From Methylomagnum ishizawai (GTDB taxonomy: Bacteria; Pseudomonadota; Gammaproteobacteria; Methylococcales; Methylococcaceae), in NCBI RefSeq assembly GCF_900155475.1, contig NZ_FXAM01000001.1, positions 3,172,881 to 3,236,880 of the forward strand: DNA of 64,000 nt, read 5' to 3'. Positions 38,716 through 47,979 of this stretch are shown here, piece after piece. The notes beneath the pieces are model-generated. The model ran no database searches and was not told where the DNA came from. It was given only the letters and a program-made list of their open reading frames with translations. Position numbers and translations under genes: made by a program. Positions within the stretch are counted from its first letter, which is position 1, and each line of letters begins with the position of its first letter.

Positions 38716-39441
38716 ATGAAGCACAAAACTAAATTCATTTTACTCGTATGCACTGGGTTGGGGTTTTGGCTGTGGCGCGGCATGCAGGAGGGACAGGTGA
38801 AAAGCCGGGAAGCGCATTGGCAGTATTGCCAGGATCATTTCTGCGAGGGCGATATTTTGCCCAAGTACAACCCTATAAAACAGGTAGCTCTTAAGCTTAA
38901 TGGGCGATGGCTTATTGGACCAAAGGAGTATTTCAGTGGCAGTTCTAATGGTGCTTCTTTTGAATGGTGGGAACACAAACCACTAATTTCAAATGCGAGA
39001 CGCCCAGACGAAATGCAAGCTTTAGTAAAGGCTGGAAAAGGATATGATTTCTCTATAGAAATCTTCTTTCGGTCAAGCAATATACCTCCAGAGCCTAGGG
39101 GATATAAGCTTGTTGAACTTGCACAGGCGAATGACTGGATCGCAAGTCGTACCCAAGTTCGACCTGGGCTTGAAGCTATTCAGATGAAGCATGTCATTGG
39201 GCCGCATGGGTATTCAATAGATCATGTGACATATTATGTGGCTACCTACCTAAATGGCATTGATGGCCTACCGCCCGTAGCCACCTGTGATAACAGTCGT
39301 GCTGAGGGTACCGGCGGCACAGGATTTATGTGGCAGCTAGGTATTTGGGTGGGTGTCAGGATGAATCAAAAGCACTGTGCTGATTGGCCGGAAATCTATC
39401 TTGAAATTATTCGTGTACTTCAACTACTTAAGAAGGCATAA
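38716..39441 (+). CDS. Hypothetical protein with N-terminal signal anchor, paired with RTX gene
   Basis: 241 residues. Residues 5-20 form a hydrophobic anchor after a Lys-rich start (MKHKTKFILLVCTGLGFWLW). The rest is likely periplasmic, with several cysteines (WQYCQDHFCEGD, TCDNSRAEG, KHCADW). No family is recognised. Base composition is clearly lower in GC than the core, indicating transfer. The stop lies 3 bases before the RTX start, so the two are co-translated. A partner or immunity role to the RTX protein is possible but unproven. Confidence 0.75.
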   Translation: MKHKTKFILLVCTGLGFWLWRGMQEGQVKSREAHWQYCQDHFCEGDILPKYNPIKQVALKLNGRWLIGPKEYFSGSSNGASFEWWEHKPLISNARRPDEMQALVKAGKGYDFSIEIFFRSSNIPPEPRGYKLVELAQANDWIASRTQVRPGLEAIQMKHVIGPHGYSIDHVTYYVATYLNGIDGLPPVATCDNSRAEGTGGTGFMWQLGIWVGVRMNQKHCADWPEIYLEIIRVLQLLKKA

Positions 39442-39444
39442 ACC

Positions 39445-42400
39445 ATGACGATCATTCTCAACGAGGCCGAGTTAAATACCTTAACAGCCAAGGAAAACCA
39501 GGCTCACAACGGCCAAATTGGCTATTGGGAGATTTATCAATGGCTGGCTGATACGCTTGAGGCTAAAGGCGTGGCAACCACTGATTCGACATTGCTGTGG
39601 TTGAGGGGAGCTACCGAAGCCAACGCGAATCGTGGTGCCATGTCCGCATTAATTCGGGCTTATACCGATACCCAATACCAGTTGCGTTATGATACAGCTC
39701 TCAGCGATTGCAAGATGCAAGATGCTTCTAATGCGGTAGCTCAGAATCTTTTTAATGATTTGTTAGGAAGAAATGGAGATTGGCCGCGAGGCCAAGTCCC
39801 AGATATCACCCGAATTGCAGAAGCAGATGCCACGGCTGTAGGCAAGGTGTTATTCAGCATCGATTCGCAAGATACCGCCGCCCCACCCACCAACGCCGCG
39901 TGGTCCGGCACCCTGCTGTTCACGATGCTGAACAGCGACCAAACCAGTCGGCTGATGAAAACCGGCGTCTCCTCCAGCGGGATCGATACCCTCAACGACA
40001 TGCGCGACGTGCTGTTCGCCTACCAGGCGTTCAAAAGCGGGCTTGAGGCCGCGTTCGCTCACATCGGGGATCAACCCGTGACCGATGCCTTGATCCTGGG
40101 ACCGACCATTTGGTCCTTCCTCACGAATAACGCAGGCAACTTCAATGACTTGCGATTAGCACTGCCGGCGACCACCAATCCGGTGATCAACGATGCCGTG
40201 GCCTTTATCGACCAGTTAGATGCAAACCACGTCCTCGACATGCTGCGCAGCGCTTATGAGGGCAAGCCGCTAACCGGCACCAACGACCAGAGCTTCGCCG
40301 ACCACGCCCACTCATTTTTCTCCACGGTCGGCACTGATGCCCAAGCCATCGGCCTGCGGCGTTTGGACTACTACGATGCGTTCATAGTGACCGGTTTGGC
40401 GAAAGGAGGCGACGATCTTGGGTTGGCGACGCGCAATGCCCTGAAATCACTCAGCGTCTTCGCCCTGACCGGCATCGATTACAGCGGTCACAACGCCAAC
40501 GGGGAATTGGACCTCTACGATTCCGCCACTGGCGCGGGTGAATTGACCAAGCAGTGGCTGGCCGACCGCGCCGAGTTCCTGTGGGCGAAAGCCCACACCG
40601 ATGAAGAAAACGTAGCCTATGTGCCGGGTACCCTGAGAACCCTGTATGACCAGAAAGGCGATACCGACTCCGCTCAACACGTTTATGAAATCGGCCAGGA
40701 TCCCGCCTCGCTGACGTTGCCGGTAACAATTATCGCCTTCGGGGACGATACGGCAGCGGATAACCTCAGTGGAGACGTGAAAGACGACCACCTCTACGGC
40801 ATGGGCGGTGACGACACTCTCAACGGCAATGACGGCAACGACTACCTGGAAGGCAACCGGGGTAACGATATCTTGAATGGCGGCAAGGGAGCCGACAAGC
40901 TATTCGGCGGCACGGGAAATGACACCCTCAATGGCGGCGACGGCAAAGACTATCTCGAAGGCGGTTCCGGCGACGATACCCACCTCCTGCAATCCACCGG
41001 CGGCATCGACACCCTCCTCGACCACAGCGGCACCAACCAAATCCAAATCGACGGCTCGCCGGTCTCCGGCGCGTTCAAGCCCGCCATCGATGGCGGGCAA
41101 ATCTACTACAGCGCCGACAAGAACTACGAACTGCGGGAGATGCTGGACGGCGACTGGCGCTTGTCGGTGCGCGACGTCAACACCGGCGAATACAAAGGCG
41201 TGGCCGATATCGACGGCTGGCAAAACGGCGAATTCGGCCTGAGCCTGGGAACGGCGGACCCGGTGGTGCCCCCCCGCGTGTCGCTGAGCTTCCCCAACGG
41301 CACGGCCTACTACCGCATGGACGGCTCCGACGCCCCCAGAGGCGTGCAATTCGACGGGGGCACCAAGAGCGATTTCTTCTATGGCAGCAAATACGACGAC
41401 ATCATCACCACCGGCGGCGGCCTGAGCAACCAGGTCGCCAACGCCTATGACGGCAACGACAAGGTGCAGGGCGGCGACAGCCAGGACTATATCCGCACCG
41501 GCCTCCCTACCAGTTCCAACCCCACCGCCACCGACAACGACCAGGCCTACGGCGGCGCGAAATCCGACGTGTTGCTCGGCGGCTATGGCAGCGACCAACT
41601 GTGGGGCGACACTGGCGATGGCAACTGGCTGATCGCCGCAGCCGACAGCGGCGACCGTGGCGACTGGCTTGGCGGGGAAAACGGCGACGACTCCCTCTAT
41701 GGTAGCCGCAACCGCGATGTCGAGTTCGGCGGGGCCGGGGAAGACCTCGTCAGGGGCGGGGCCGGCGACGACCTGTTGCTGGGGGATGCCCAATACACGC
41801 CTGCATTACCCTTTGTCACGCCCCTTCTGGGCCTATCCTACCGCTGGGACGCGACCAAGGCCGCCATGGTGGGCATATCCGGTACTGTAACGCCGGTGTC
41901 GGGCAACGTCTTCAATTGGACCTGGAGCGTCGCGGGCGACGACTACACCCTGACGACGCCAGCCGGGTTTATCTCCGAAACCCGGCTGGCCCCGAACGGC
42001 GGCGGAGACATCCTGGACGGCGGCCTTGGCAACGACTGGATGGCCGGACAGACCGGCGACGACTATTTGAACGGCGGCGACGGCGACGACATCCTTTATG
42101 GCGACGATGTGGACGGCCAGATATCCACGTCCGACCAGGGCGGCGACACCCTGCTGGGCGGGGCGGGCAACGACCGTTTGTTCGGCGGCGGCGGGGACGA
42201 CACTCTGACCGGCGGCGCTGGCGACGACACGATCTACGGCGGCAGCGGCAAGGACACCATCTATTACAACAAGGGCGACGGCCACGACACGGTCTACGAC
42301 CCCGACAAGGACACCGTGGTGATCTTCGGCCCCGGCACCAGCGCCAAGGACATAACCCTGAGGCTGGGTTCGCTGGCGCTCGACCTCGGCGGCGGCGACG

Positions 42401-44520
42401 AACTCCACATCGAAGGATTCGACCCCAACGACGTCTTCAACGGTTCCAGCGTCGGCCTGTTCGGCTTCGCCGACGGCACCCAGTTCACCCTGGGCGAACT
42501 CCTGGCCAAGGGCTTCGACCTCGCGGGCACAGGGACCGACGACCTGCTGACGGGAACCAACACGGTGGACCGCATCCAGGGATTGGCCGGCAACGACACG
42601 CTGGCGGGTGGCGACGGCAACGATAGCCTGGATGGCGGCACGGGCGACGACAACCTGAGCGGCGGCGGCGGCGACGATACCTACCTGTTCGTGGCGGGGT
42701 CCGGGAACGATACCCTCAACGAACGCGGCGGTGGCGGCAGCGGTGGTGGCACCGACCAGGTGATTTTCGCCGATGTAAAACTGGTCGGCCTGAATGGCAT
42801 CACCCGCGTGGGCAGCAACTTGGTGATTGGCTATGGCACAAACGACCAGCTGACCGTACAAAACCAACTCTCATCCGATACCAGCTATCGGATCGAAACC
42901 TTCCAATTCGCGGGCGGCGGCGCACTGAGCCGGTTTTTCATTGGCAACAGCGCCAGTAACACCCTCACCGGCACCAGCGGCAACGATGCCCTCAACGGCT
43001 TGGGAGGCGCGGATACCCTGAGGGGTGCTGGAGGCGACGACCTCTATTTCATCGATAATGTCGGCGATGCCGTCAATGAAAACGCGGGCGAAGGCATCGA
43101 CACCGTATTGAGCGCCATCGACTACACCCTACCCGCCAATGTCGAAAACCTCGCCCTCCTGGCCGGTGCGGTCACGGCCACGGGCAACAGTCTCGCCAAC
43201 GCCCTCACCGGCAATAGTCTCGACAACAGCCTTGACGGCGGCACCGGCGCGGATACCCTCGCGGGCGGTATGGGCGACGATACTTACCTCGTGGACGACA
43301 CGGGTGATGCCGTGGCCGAAAACCCCGGCGAAGGCATCGACACCGTGCTGGGTTCCATCGGCTACGCCCTGCCCGATGACGTGGAAAATCTCACACTCAC
43401 CGGCGGCACCGATCTCACGGGCACCGGTAACAGTCTCGCCAATCAAATTATCGGCAACACCGGTAAGAATACCCTCGCGGGCGGTGTCGGCAACGATACC
43501 CTCGACGGTGGCAAAGGTGCGGATAGCCTCGCGGGTGGGCTGGACGACGATCTCTACTACGTGGACAACACCGGCGACCTCGTTACCGAGGCCATCGGCG
43601 CTGGGCTCGACACCGTCAAAAGCACAATTGGCTACATTCTCCCCGCCAACGTCGAGAATCTCACCCTCATCGGCGGGCTCGCCAATAGCGGGACCGGCAA
43701 CAGTCTCGCCAATCTCCTCACCGGCAACAGCGCCAACAATACCCTGACCAGTAGCCAGGGTAACGACACCCTGGACGGCAAGGGCGGGGCCGACCTCCTC
43801 GTCGGCGGCGCTAATAGCGATAGCTACATCGTGGACAACAGCGGCGACGTGGTGTCGGAATTGTCCAATCAAGGCACCGATACCGTGACCAGCGGCGTTA
43901 CCTACGCCCTCCCGGCCAACGTCGAAAAACTGGTCTTGTCCGGTACCGCTGCTATCGATGGTGGCGGCAACGACCTCGCTAACACCCTCACCGGCAACAG
44001 CGCCGCTAACATCCTCACGGGCGGCGCGGGCGACGACCGGCTGGACGGCGGGGCGGGCGCGGACAGCCTCGCGGGTGGAAGCGGGGCCGACAGCTTCGTG
44101 TTCGGCAATGCCAACGGCGGCGCGGATACGGTGTTGGACTTCCTCTCCGGCACCGACCATATCCTGTTCCTGGACAAGGCCAGCGGCCAGAGGATCGGCG
44201 ACGGCGACCACGCCATCGATGGCGGTGCCGTGCTTGCGGGACCGGGTGGCTTTGCCAAGACGGCGGAGTTGGTGATTGTCACCCAGGATATCGCCGGGAT
44301 CATCACCGTCGATTCGGCGGCGGCGGTGATAGGCTCGGGCGGAACTGCCTACAAGATTGGCGATATACGCCTGTTCGCCGTGGACAACGGCAGCGACAGC
44401 GCCTTGTTCCTGTTCAAGTCGGCAAGCGCGGATGCCCTGGTCAGTTCCACCGAACTAACCCTGGTCGGTACTTTGCAGGGTACAGCCTCCACCACGCTGG
44501 CGGATTACGCCTTCGCCTAG
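39445..44520 (+). CDS. Large RTX (Ca2+-binding repeat) secreted protein
   Basis: 1691 residues, with an AAGAAGG ribosome binding site. Residues 1-430 are a non-repeat N-terminal region (YWEIYQWLADTLEAKG, FNDLLGRNGDWPRGQVP). GGxGxD nonapeptide clusters occupy about 445-520, 700-785, 850-950 and 1030-1087 (for example GGDDTLNGNDGNDYLEG). A series of 80-90-residue repeats spans about 1172-1550, and a serralysin-type C-terminal region ends DYAFA. There is no signal peptide, as expected for type I secretion; no exporter genes lie nearby. Function could be adhesin, S-layer or toxin. The first ~400 bases are low GC, the remainder high GC. Confidence 0.88.
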   Translation: MTIILNEAELNTLTAKENQAHNGQIGYWEIYQWLADTLEAKGVATTDSTLLWLRGATEANANRGAMSALIRAYTDTQYQLRYDTALSDCKMQDASNAVAQNLFNDLLGRNGDWPRGQVPDITRIAEADATAVGKVLFSIDSQDTAAPPTNAAWSGTLLFTMLNSDQTSRLMKTGVSSSGIDTLNDMRDVLFAYQAFKSGLEAAFAHIGDQPVTDALILGPTIWSFLTNNAGNFNDLRLALPATTNPVINDAVAFIDQLDANHVLDMLRSAYEGKPLTGTNDQSFADHAHSFFSTVGTDAQAIGLRRLDYYDAFIVTGLAKGGDDLGLATRNALKSLSVFALTGIDYSGHNANGELDLYDSATGAGELTKQWLADRAEFLWAKAHTDEENVAYVPGTLRTLYDQKGDTDSAQHVYEIGQDPASLTLPVTIIAFGDDTAADNLSGDVKDDHLYGMGGDDTLNGNDGNDYLEGNRGNDILNGGKGADKLFGGTGNDTLNGGDGKDYLEGGSGDDTHLLQSTGGIDTLLDHSGTNQIQIDGSPVSGAFKPAIDGGQIYYSADKNYELREMLDGDWRLSVRDVNTGEYKGVADIDGWQNGEFGLSLGTADPVVPPRVSLSFPNGTAYYRMDGSDAPRGVQFDGGTKSDFFYGSKYDDIITTGGGLSNQVANAYDGNDKVQGGDSQDYIRTGLPTSSNPTATDNDQAYGGAKSDVLLGGYGSDQLWGDTGDGNWLIAAADSGDRGDWLGGENGDDSLYGSRNRDVEFGGAGEDLVRGGAGDDLLLGDAQYTPALPFVTPLLGLSYRWDATKAAMVGISGTVTPVSGNVFNWTWSVAGDDYTLTTPAGFISETRLAPNGGGDILDGGLGNDWMAGQTGDDYLNGGDGDDILYGDDVDGQISTSDQGGDTLLGGAGNDRLFGGGGDDTLTGGAGDDTIYGGSGKDTIYYNKGDGHDTVYDPDKDTVVIFGPGTSAKDITLRLGSLALDLGGGDELHIEGFDPNDVFNGSSVGLFGFADGTQFTLGELLAKGFDLAGTGTDDLLTGTNTVDRIQGLAGNDTLAGGDGNDSLDGGTGDDNLSGGGGDDTYLFVAGSGNDTLNERGGGGSGGGTDQVIFADVKLVGLNGITRVGSNLVIGYGTNDQLTVQNQLSSDTSYRIETFQFAGGGALSRFFIGNSASNTLTGTSGNDALNGLGGADTLRGAGGDDLYFIDNVGDAVNENAGEGIDTVLSAIDYTLPANVENLALLAGAVTATGNSLANALTGNSLDNSLDGGTGADTLAGGMGDDTYLVDDTGDAVAENPGEGIDTVLGSIGYALPDDVENLTLTGGTDLTGTGNSLANQIIGNTGKNTLAGGVGNDTLDGGKGADSLAGGLDDDLYYVDNTGDLVTEAIGAGLDTVKSTIGYILPANVENLTLIGGLANSGTGNSLANLLTGNSANNTLTSSQGNDTLDGKGGADLLVGGANSDSYIVDNSGDVVSELSNQGTDTVTSGVTYALPANVEKLVLSGTAAIDGGGNDLANTLTGNSAANILTGGAGDDRLDGGAGADSLAGGSGADSFVFGNANGGADTVLDFLSGTDHILFLDKASGQRIGDGDHAIDGGAVLAGPGGFAKTAELVIVTQDIAGIITVDSAAAVIGSGGTAYKIGDIRLFAVDNGSDSALFLFKSASADALVSSTELTLVGTLQGTASTTLADYAFA
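42958..44070 (+). repeat. Tandem 80-90-residue repeat units within the RTX gene
   Basis: Units begin near 42958, 43198, 43441, 43711 and 43981, so the spacing is 240, 243, 270 and 270 bases. Each starts with an N-x-L-T-G-N-S type element, passes a GG-x-GAD-x-L calcium-binding turn and ends with a VENL-x-L strand and a GTGNSLAN-type turn. The fifth is cut short by the C-terminal domain. DNA identity between units has drifted, so the expansion is not recent. Confidence 0.8.
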
Positions 44521-44553
44521 ACCTAAGGCCTTCGCGCCATCCGGCCCGGATGA

Positions 44554-44588
44554 AAAAAGCCCGGAAGCTTCAAACCTTCCGGGCTTTT
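44554..44588. terminator. Bidirectional terminator between RTX gene and rsmA fragment
   Basis: A 13-bp stem (AAAAGCCCGGAAG and complement) with a 9-base loop, A/T tracts on both sides, placed between convergent genes. It is a strong intrinsic terminator for both strands. Confidence 0.85.
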
Positions 44589-44610
44589 CCTTATCCACCG
44601 ATAACCCGCC

Positions 44611-45010
44611 CTATCGCGATTTCTCCGCCCACCGCCGCGCCATCCGCGCATACTCCTCCAAGCCCAAAGTCTCCGCCCGCACATTGGGATCGATCCCCAT
44701 GGCCTCGATTTCACGCTCCTCGAACAAGGTCTTGACCAAGTTCCGCAAGGTCTTGCGGCGCTGGGAAAACGCGGCGGCGACCACCTTGCCCAGCACCACG
44801 GGGTCCACCTCGACCGGCGGCGTCGCGTGGGGCACCAACCGCACGATGGCCGACACCACCTTGGGCCGGGGATGGAAGCTTTCCGGGTAGACCTCGAACA
44901 GCTTCTCGGCTCGGCAGTGATAACCGGCCATGATATTCAAGCCCGCGTAGACGCAATTTCCGCCGCATAAGAGCCTGCCCACCACCTCCGCAATCGCGGC
45001 GGGCCGGGAA
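44611..45010 (-). pseudogene. rsmA: C-terminal third of 16S rRNA dimethyltransferase RsmA (KsgA), cut at prophage border
   Basis: About 130 codons match the RsmA C terminus: EVVGRL at the left limit of homology, MAGYHCRAEKLFEVYPESFHPRPKV, AIVRLVPHATPPVEV, AAAFSQRRKTLRNLVKTLFE and MGIDPNVRAETLGLEEYARMARRW. The S-adenosylmethionine-binding motif and catalytic NIPY region that should precede it are absent. Instead the stop of a prophage gene lies at 45048. The border is therefore the prophage end. The complete or 5' part of rsmA should lie at the other prophage end. Confidence 0.8.
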
Positions 45011-45047
45011 CCCAAAACACCGCCCCCGACCTCCCCAACCTCGACGT

Positions 45048-45455
45048 TCAGAACCAATTGATCTGCAACAGGCCGGTCAGGACGGTGGACAACCCGCTGG
45101 CGGTCGAGGTGATCGTCAAGAACGTCACGCCGGGGTATTGCCCGCCATTGGCGGGCCAGGGGCCGCTGGGCGCGGACACGGTGGGGTCGTCGAAGGCGAA
45201 GGGCGGCGGGAAGCTCCACAGGAACTCCAGCGTCCCGCCGGCGGGATCGTAGGAACCGCTGGCGTCGATGCCGACCACCGCCGAAGCTGCGGATATGGAC
45301 ACGTTGACCACCCAGCCGCCCTCCCCATCCGGGAACACGCTCGACCACGAGTCGGGGCTGAAATAATCGGCGAACTGGAACACCGGGACCGGCGCCCCTT
45401 CGCCACCGCCGCTCCCGTGCGGCGCAATCCCGGTGATGACGCGATGTCCCATCAT
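45048..45455 (-). CDS. Phage protein at the distal end of the fibre region
   Basis: 135 residues from the ATG at 45455, overlapping the previous stop by 4 bases. The centre is an Ig/PKD-like segment (VVGIDASGSYDPAGGTLEFLWSF) with a short tail (GVTFLTITSTASGLST). It is the last prophage gene before the rsmA border. It may be a receptor-contact or fibre-tip accessory protein. No tail-fibre assembly chaperone family match is seen. Confidence 0.65.
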   Translation of the reverse strand: MMGHRVITGIAPHGSGGGEGAPVPVFQFADYFSPDSWSSVFPDGEGGWVVNVSISAASAVVGIDASGSYDPAGGTLEFLWSFPPPFAFDDPTVSAPSGPWPANGGQYPGVTFLTITSTASGLSTVLTGLLQINWF

Positions 45456-47209
45456 GGCAAGACGGCCTCCGCCTTGATCGCGCCCCGGACCGAGGTCACG
45501 CCCGCATCGGGCGTGGCCGGGGCGAATATCCAAATCTCGTCGCCCGTCCAGCCGTCCACGTCGCCGTCCAGGAGAAGCGTGGCCGTGCCATCGGTGTGCA
45601 GGGTGGCCGTGCCCGCGACCAGCACCCCGCCGTCGCGGACCTGCTGGACGGCCAGCACGTAATCCCCCGCCGCCCCGTCCACCCGGAATATCGACCCGTC
45701 CAGGTCGAAGGGCAGCCACACGGGCCGGACCAGGATAATGGCGACCAGCCGCGCGGAGGCGGCGGGCGACCCCTCGAAGCAAAACGGCAGGTCGTAGCCC
45801 GCCAGCGCCGCGACCTGGGCGGCGGTGGCGAAGTCGTCGGCGTCGTGGGTCGCTGCGCTGCCCAGGCCGGTAATATCCCCCACGGCCAGGCCGAGCAGGG
45901 TTTTCAGCGCCGCCACATTGGCCAACCCGGCCAAGGTCCGCCCGAAGGCGGTGAGGTCGGTGGTGGCGAAGGAATCCACCCCATCGGCATAGACCAACCT
46001 ATCCGCCGCCGTCACGAGGGCGGCCAGCGCGGTCAGGGTGGCGTCCAGCGGCTGCTTGTTCGCCACCACCGCCGTCAGCGCGGCGACGGCGCTTTCGTCG
46101 TTGGCAAGCTGCGTGGCGATTTCGTCGAGGGTGTCGAGCGCTCCCGGTGCCCCCGCCACCAGCGCGTCGATGGCGGCCTTCACGGCGGCCATGGTGGCGA
46201 CTTGATTGGTGTTGGTGCCCAGGGCCGCCGTGGGCGCGGTCGGGATGCCGGTCAACGCGGGGGAGGCCAGGGGCGCTTTGGTCGCCACGATGGCGTCGGC
46301 ATAGACGCGATCCCCATGGGGGTCGGTGGCCGTGATATGGGCCGTGATCGCCGCCGCCGGAGCGTCCCCCGCCGCCACGTCGCCCGATCCGGTGCCCACG
46401 TTACGGGTGGCGGCGGTGCCCAGGCCGGACACGTCCGCAGCGGCGATGTCCGACACCGAAGGTGCGCCGGATGTGAATTTGAGCCATCCCGTCCCGGACA
46501 ACCCGGCGAGGGCCGTCAATAAGGTATTGAGCGGCTGGAACACCCCGGTACAGGCCGCGATGGCCCGCGCCGCCGTGAAATAGAGGTGGGTCGAACCCTC
46601 CGGCAGTTGGTCCGTGTTCGCCGCGCCGGTGCCGTCCGAACTGGTCAGCACCCACGCGCCGTCGCTCACGTCCCACGAATAGATGTGCAGTGCCCCGCCG
46701 ACCCCGCTGTCCACCTGGGCATAGTCACCCGCCGCGCCCGTGGGGTGGGCCGCCTGCAGGGCGGACAACGCGGCGTACAGCCCCTTGAAACGGTCGTTAT
46801 AAGCCGATGCGTCCAGCTTCAAATCCAGCGCCGCTTGCGTCGCCGTCGAAACCGGCTTGTCCAGGTCCGAGGTGTTGTCCACCTCGCCCAGACCCAGGTT
46901 GCCCCGCGCTTCCGCCGGGTCGGTGATTTCGTTCAGGTTGTGCGCTCCGAACATGTCGCCGCCGCCGCCGCCGGGGCCAGCCTCCCACGAGGTCAGATCG
47001 CTGGCGAGGCGATAGTAGGCCCGGTCCGCCTCGTGCCAGATCAACATACCGGCGCTACGGCGCGGGGCCGGAATCGCATCCCGCGCCGTGTCGTCGGCCA
47101 CCGCCCGGTAGCCGCCTTTGCCGTAAATATCGACGTGGCTGGGGAAGGTGTCCGCCGTATCGCCCGGCACGATGGGCGCGGCGACGTTGGTGCCCTGGAT
47201 CGCCGTCAT
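45452..47209 (-). CDS. Phage tail fibre protein
   Basis: 585 residues. The N-terminal region (about 1-80) would attach to the tail. The middle has short imperfect repeats typical of trimeric fibres (NLGLGEVDNTSDLDKPVSTATQAAL, TALAGLSGTGWLKFTSGA, TALAALVTAADRLVYADG, GRTLAGLANVAALKTLLGL). The C-terminal ~110 residues are a separate beta-rich domain (FEGSPAASARLVAIILVRPVWLP) that likely contacts the receptor. It overlaps neighbours by 4 bases at both ends. Confidence 0.85.
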   Translation of the reverse strand: MTAIQGTNVAAPIVPGDTADTFPSHVDIYGKGGYRAVADDTARDAIPAPRRSAGMLIWHEADRAYYRLASDLTSWEAGPGGGGGDMFGAHNLNEITDPAEARGNLGLGEVDNTSDLDKPVSTATQAALDLKLDASAYNDRFKGLYAALSALQAAHPTGAAGDYAQVDSGVGGALHIYSWDVSDGAWVLTSSDGTGAANTDQLPEGSTHLYFTAARAIAACTGVFQPLNTLLTALAGLSGTGWLKFTSGAPSVSDIAAADVSGLGTAATRNVGTGSGDVAAGDAPAAAITAHITATDPHGDRVYADAIVATKAPLASPALTGIPTAPTAALGTNTNQVATMAAVKAAIDALVAGAPGALDTLDEIATQLANDESAVAALTAVVANKQPLDATLTALAALVTAADRLVYADGVDSFATTDLTAFGRTLAGLANVAALKTLLGLAVGDITGLGSAATHDADDFATAAQVAALAGYDLPFCFEGSPAASARLVAIILVRPVWLPFDLDGSIFRVDGAAGDYVLAVQQVRDGGVLVAGTATLHTDGTATLLLDGDVDGWTGDEIWIFAPATPDAGVTSVRGAIKAEAVLP

Positions 47210-47961
47210 TGGACCACCACCTGCTGGCCGCCGGATTGGAGGAACTGGCTGCGGTACACGTCGAAGTTGGCGGTGTACCCGCTGGGGTTGGTGTAGCCCA
47301 CCGTGGTCTTGACCCAGGCGGTGTTGAGCAAGCCGTTGACCAGGAAAACCGGGGTGCCGAAGCTCGACGGCCAGGCGAAATAGAGGTACTGGCCGGACGG
47401 CGAGAAACTCCGGCTCTGTGTCCGCCCCGCCGCGAATTCGGCCCCGGCCAGGGCGTCGATCAAGGCCGCGTCCGGCACGGCCTGGGCCGACACGCCCCAG
47501 CGCCGCCGGTGGCGGAACAGCACCGGGGTCGCGGCGCTGGCGGTATGGGTGCCGTCGTCCACGGCCAGGGTGAACGTGGTGTCCGCCGTGAGGTGCAGCC
47601 CGGACAGGGCCAGCGTCCGCAGGGCCGGGTCGATGGTACCGGGGCCGGGCGCGGCGATGGATTGGCCGATGATCGCCTTGTTGACGGTCCAGTCCAGCGT
47701 GACGGCGGCGACCGTCGAGCCGATCTCGACCGTGCCGACGCTGTTCGTGATGGATGCCTGGGGGGCCACATACAACAGGGTGTCGAGCGCCTGCTGGACA
47801 TTGGCGATAGCCGGATAGCCGTCATTGCCATAGGTCACATGGTCGGCGGCGATTGTGACCGGCCTGAAAATGCTGTCGATGAGATCGGCAAAATCCTGTC
47901 CCGATGGGATATCCCCATCCTGGAACCTGGATTTCAAGTAATCCGTGGTTTGTACCGTCAT
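47206..47961 (-). CDS. Phage tail fibre-associated protein
   Basis: 251 residues. The N terminus TTDYLKSRFQDGDIPSGQDFADLIDSIF is a motif often seen at the start of phage proteins encoded beside tail fibres. The centre is beta-rich (VGTVEIGSTVAAVTLDWTVN) and the C terminus contains YLYFAWPSSFGTPVFLVNGL. It is probably a fibre or head-decoration type adaptor; the exact role is unknown. Confidence 0.7.
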   Translation of the reverse strand: MTVQTTDYLKSRFQDGDIPSGQDFADLIDSIFRPVTIAADHVTYGNDGYPAIANVQQALDTLLYVAPQASITNSVGTVEIGSTVAAVTLDWTVNKAIIGQSIAAPGPGTIDPALRTLALSGLHLTADTTFTLAVDDGTHTASAATPVLFRHRRRWGVSAQAVPDAALIDALAGAEFAAGRTQSRSFSPSGQYLYFAWPSSFGTPVFLVNGLLNTAWVKTTVGYTNPSGYTANFDVYRSQFLQSGGQQVVVQ

Positions 47962-47979
47962 GGCGGGTTGGCCTCGAAT

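Noticed and set aside
40760..44100. Repeated DNA that might be a CRISPR array
   Set aside because: The repeats are in frame, 27 to 270 bases long and encode calcium-binding glycine-rich motifs of the RTX protein. There are no constant repeats with unique spacers.
39445..44520. RTX toxin with a local type I exporter
   Set aside because: No hlyB, hlyD or tolC-like gene lies in the window; secretion genes must be elsewhere. A toxin role is not claimed.
44611..45348. 245-codon gene combining prophage and rsmA sequence
   Set aside because: The frame is merely open through the phage gene in another register; only the C-terminal ~130 codons have rsmA character, and the phage gene ends at 45048 in a different frame.
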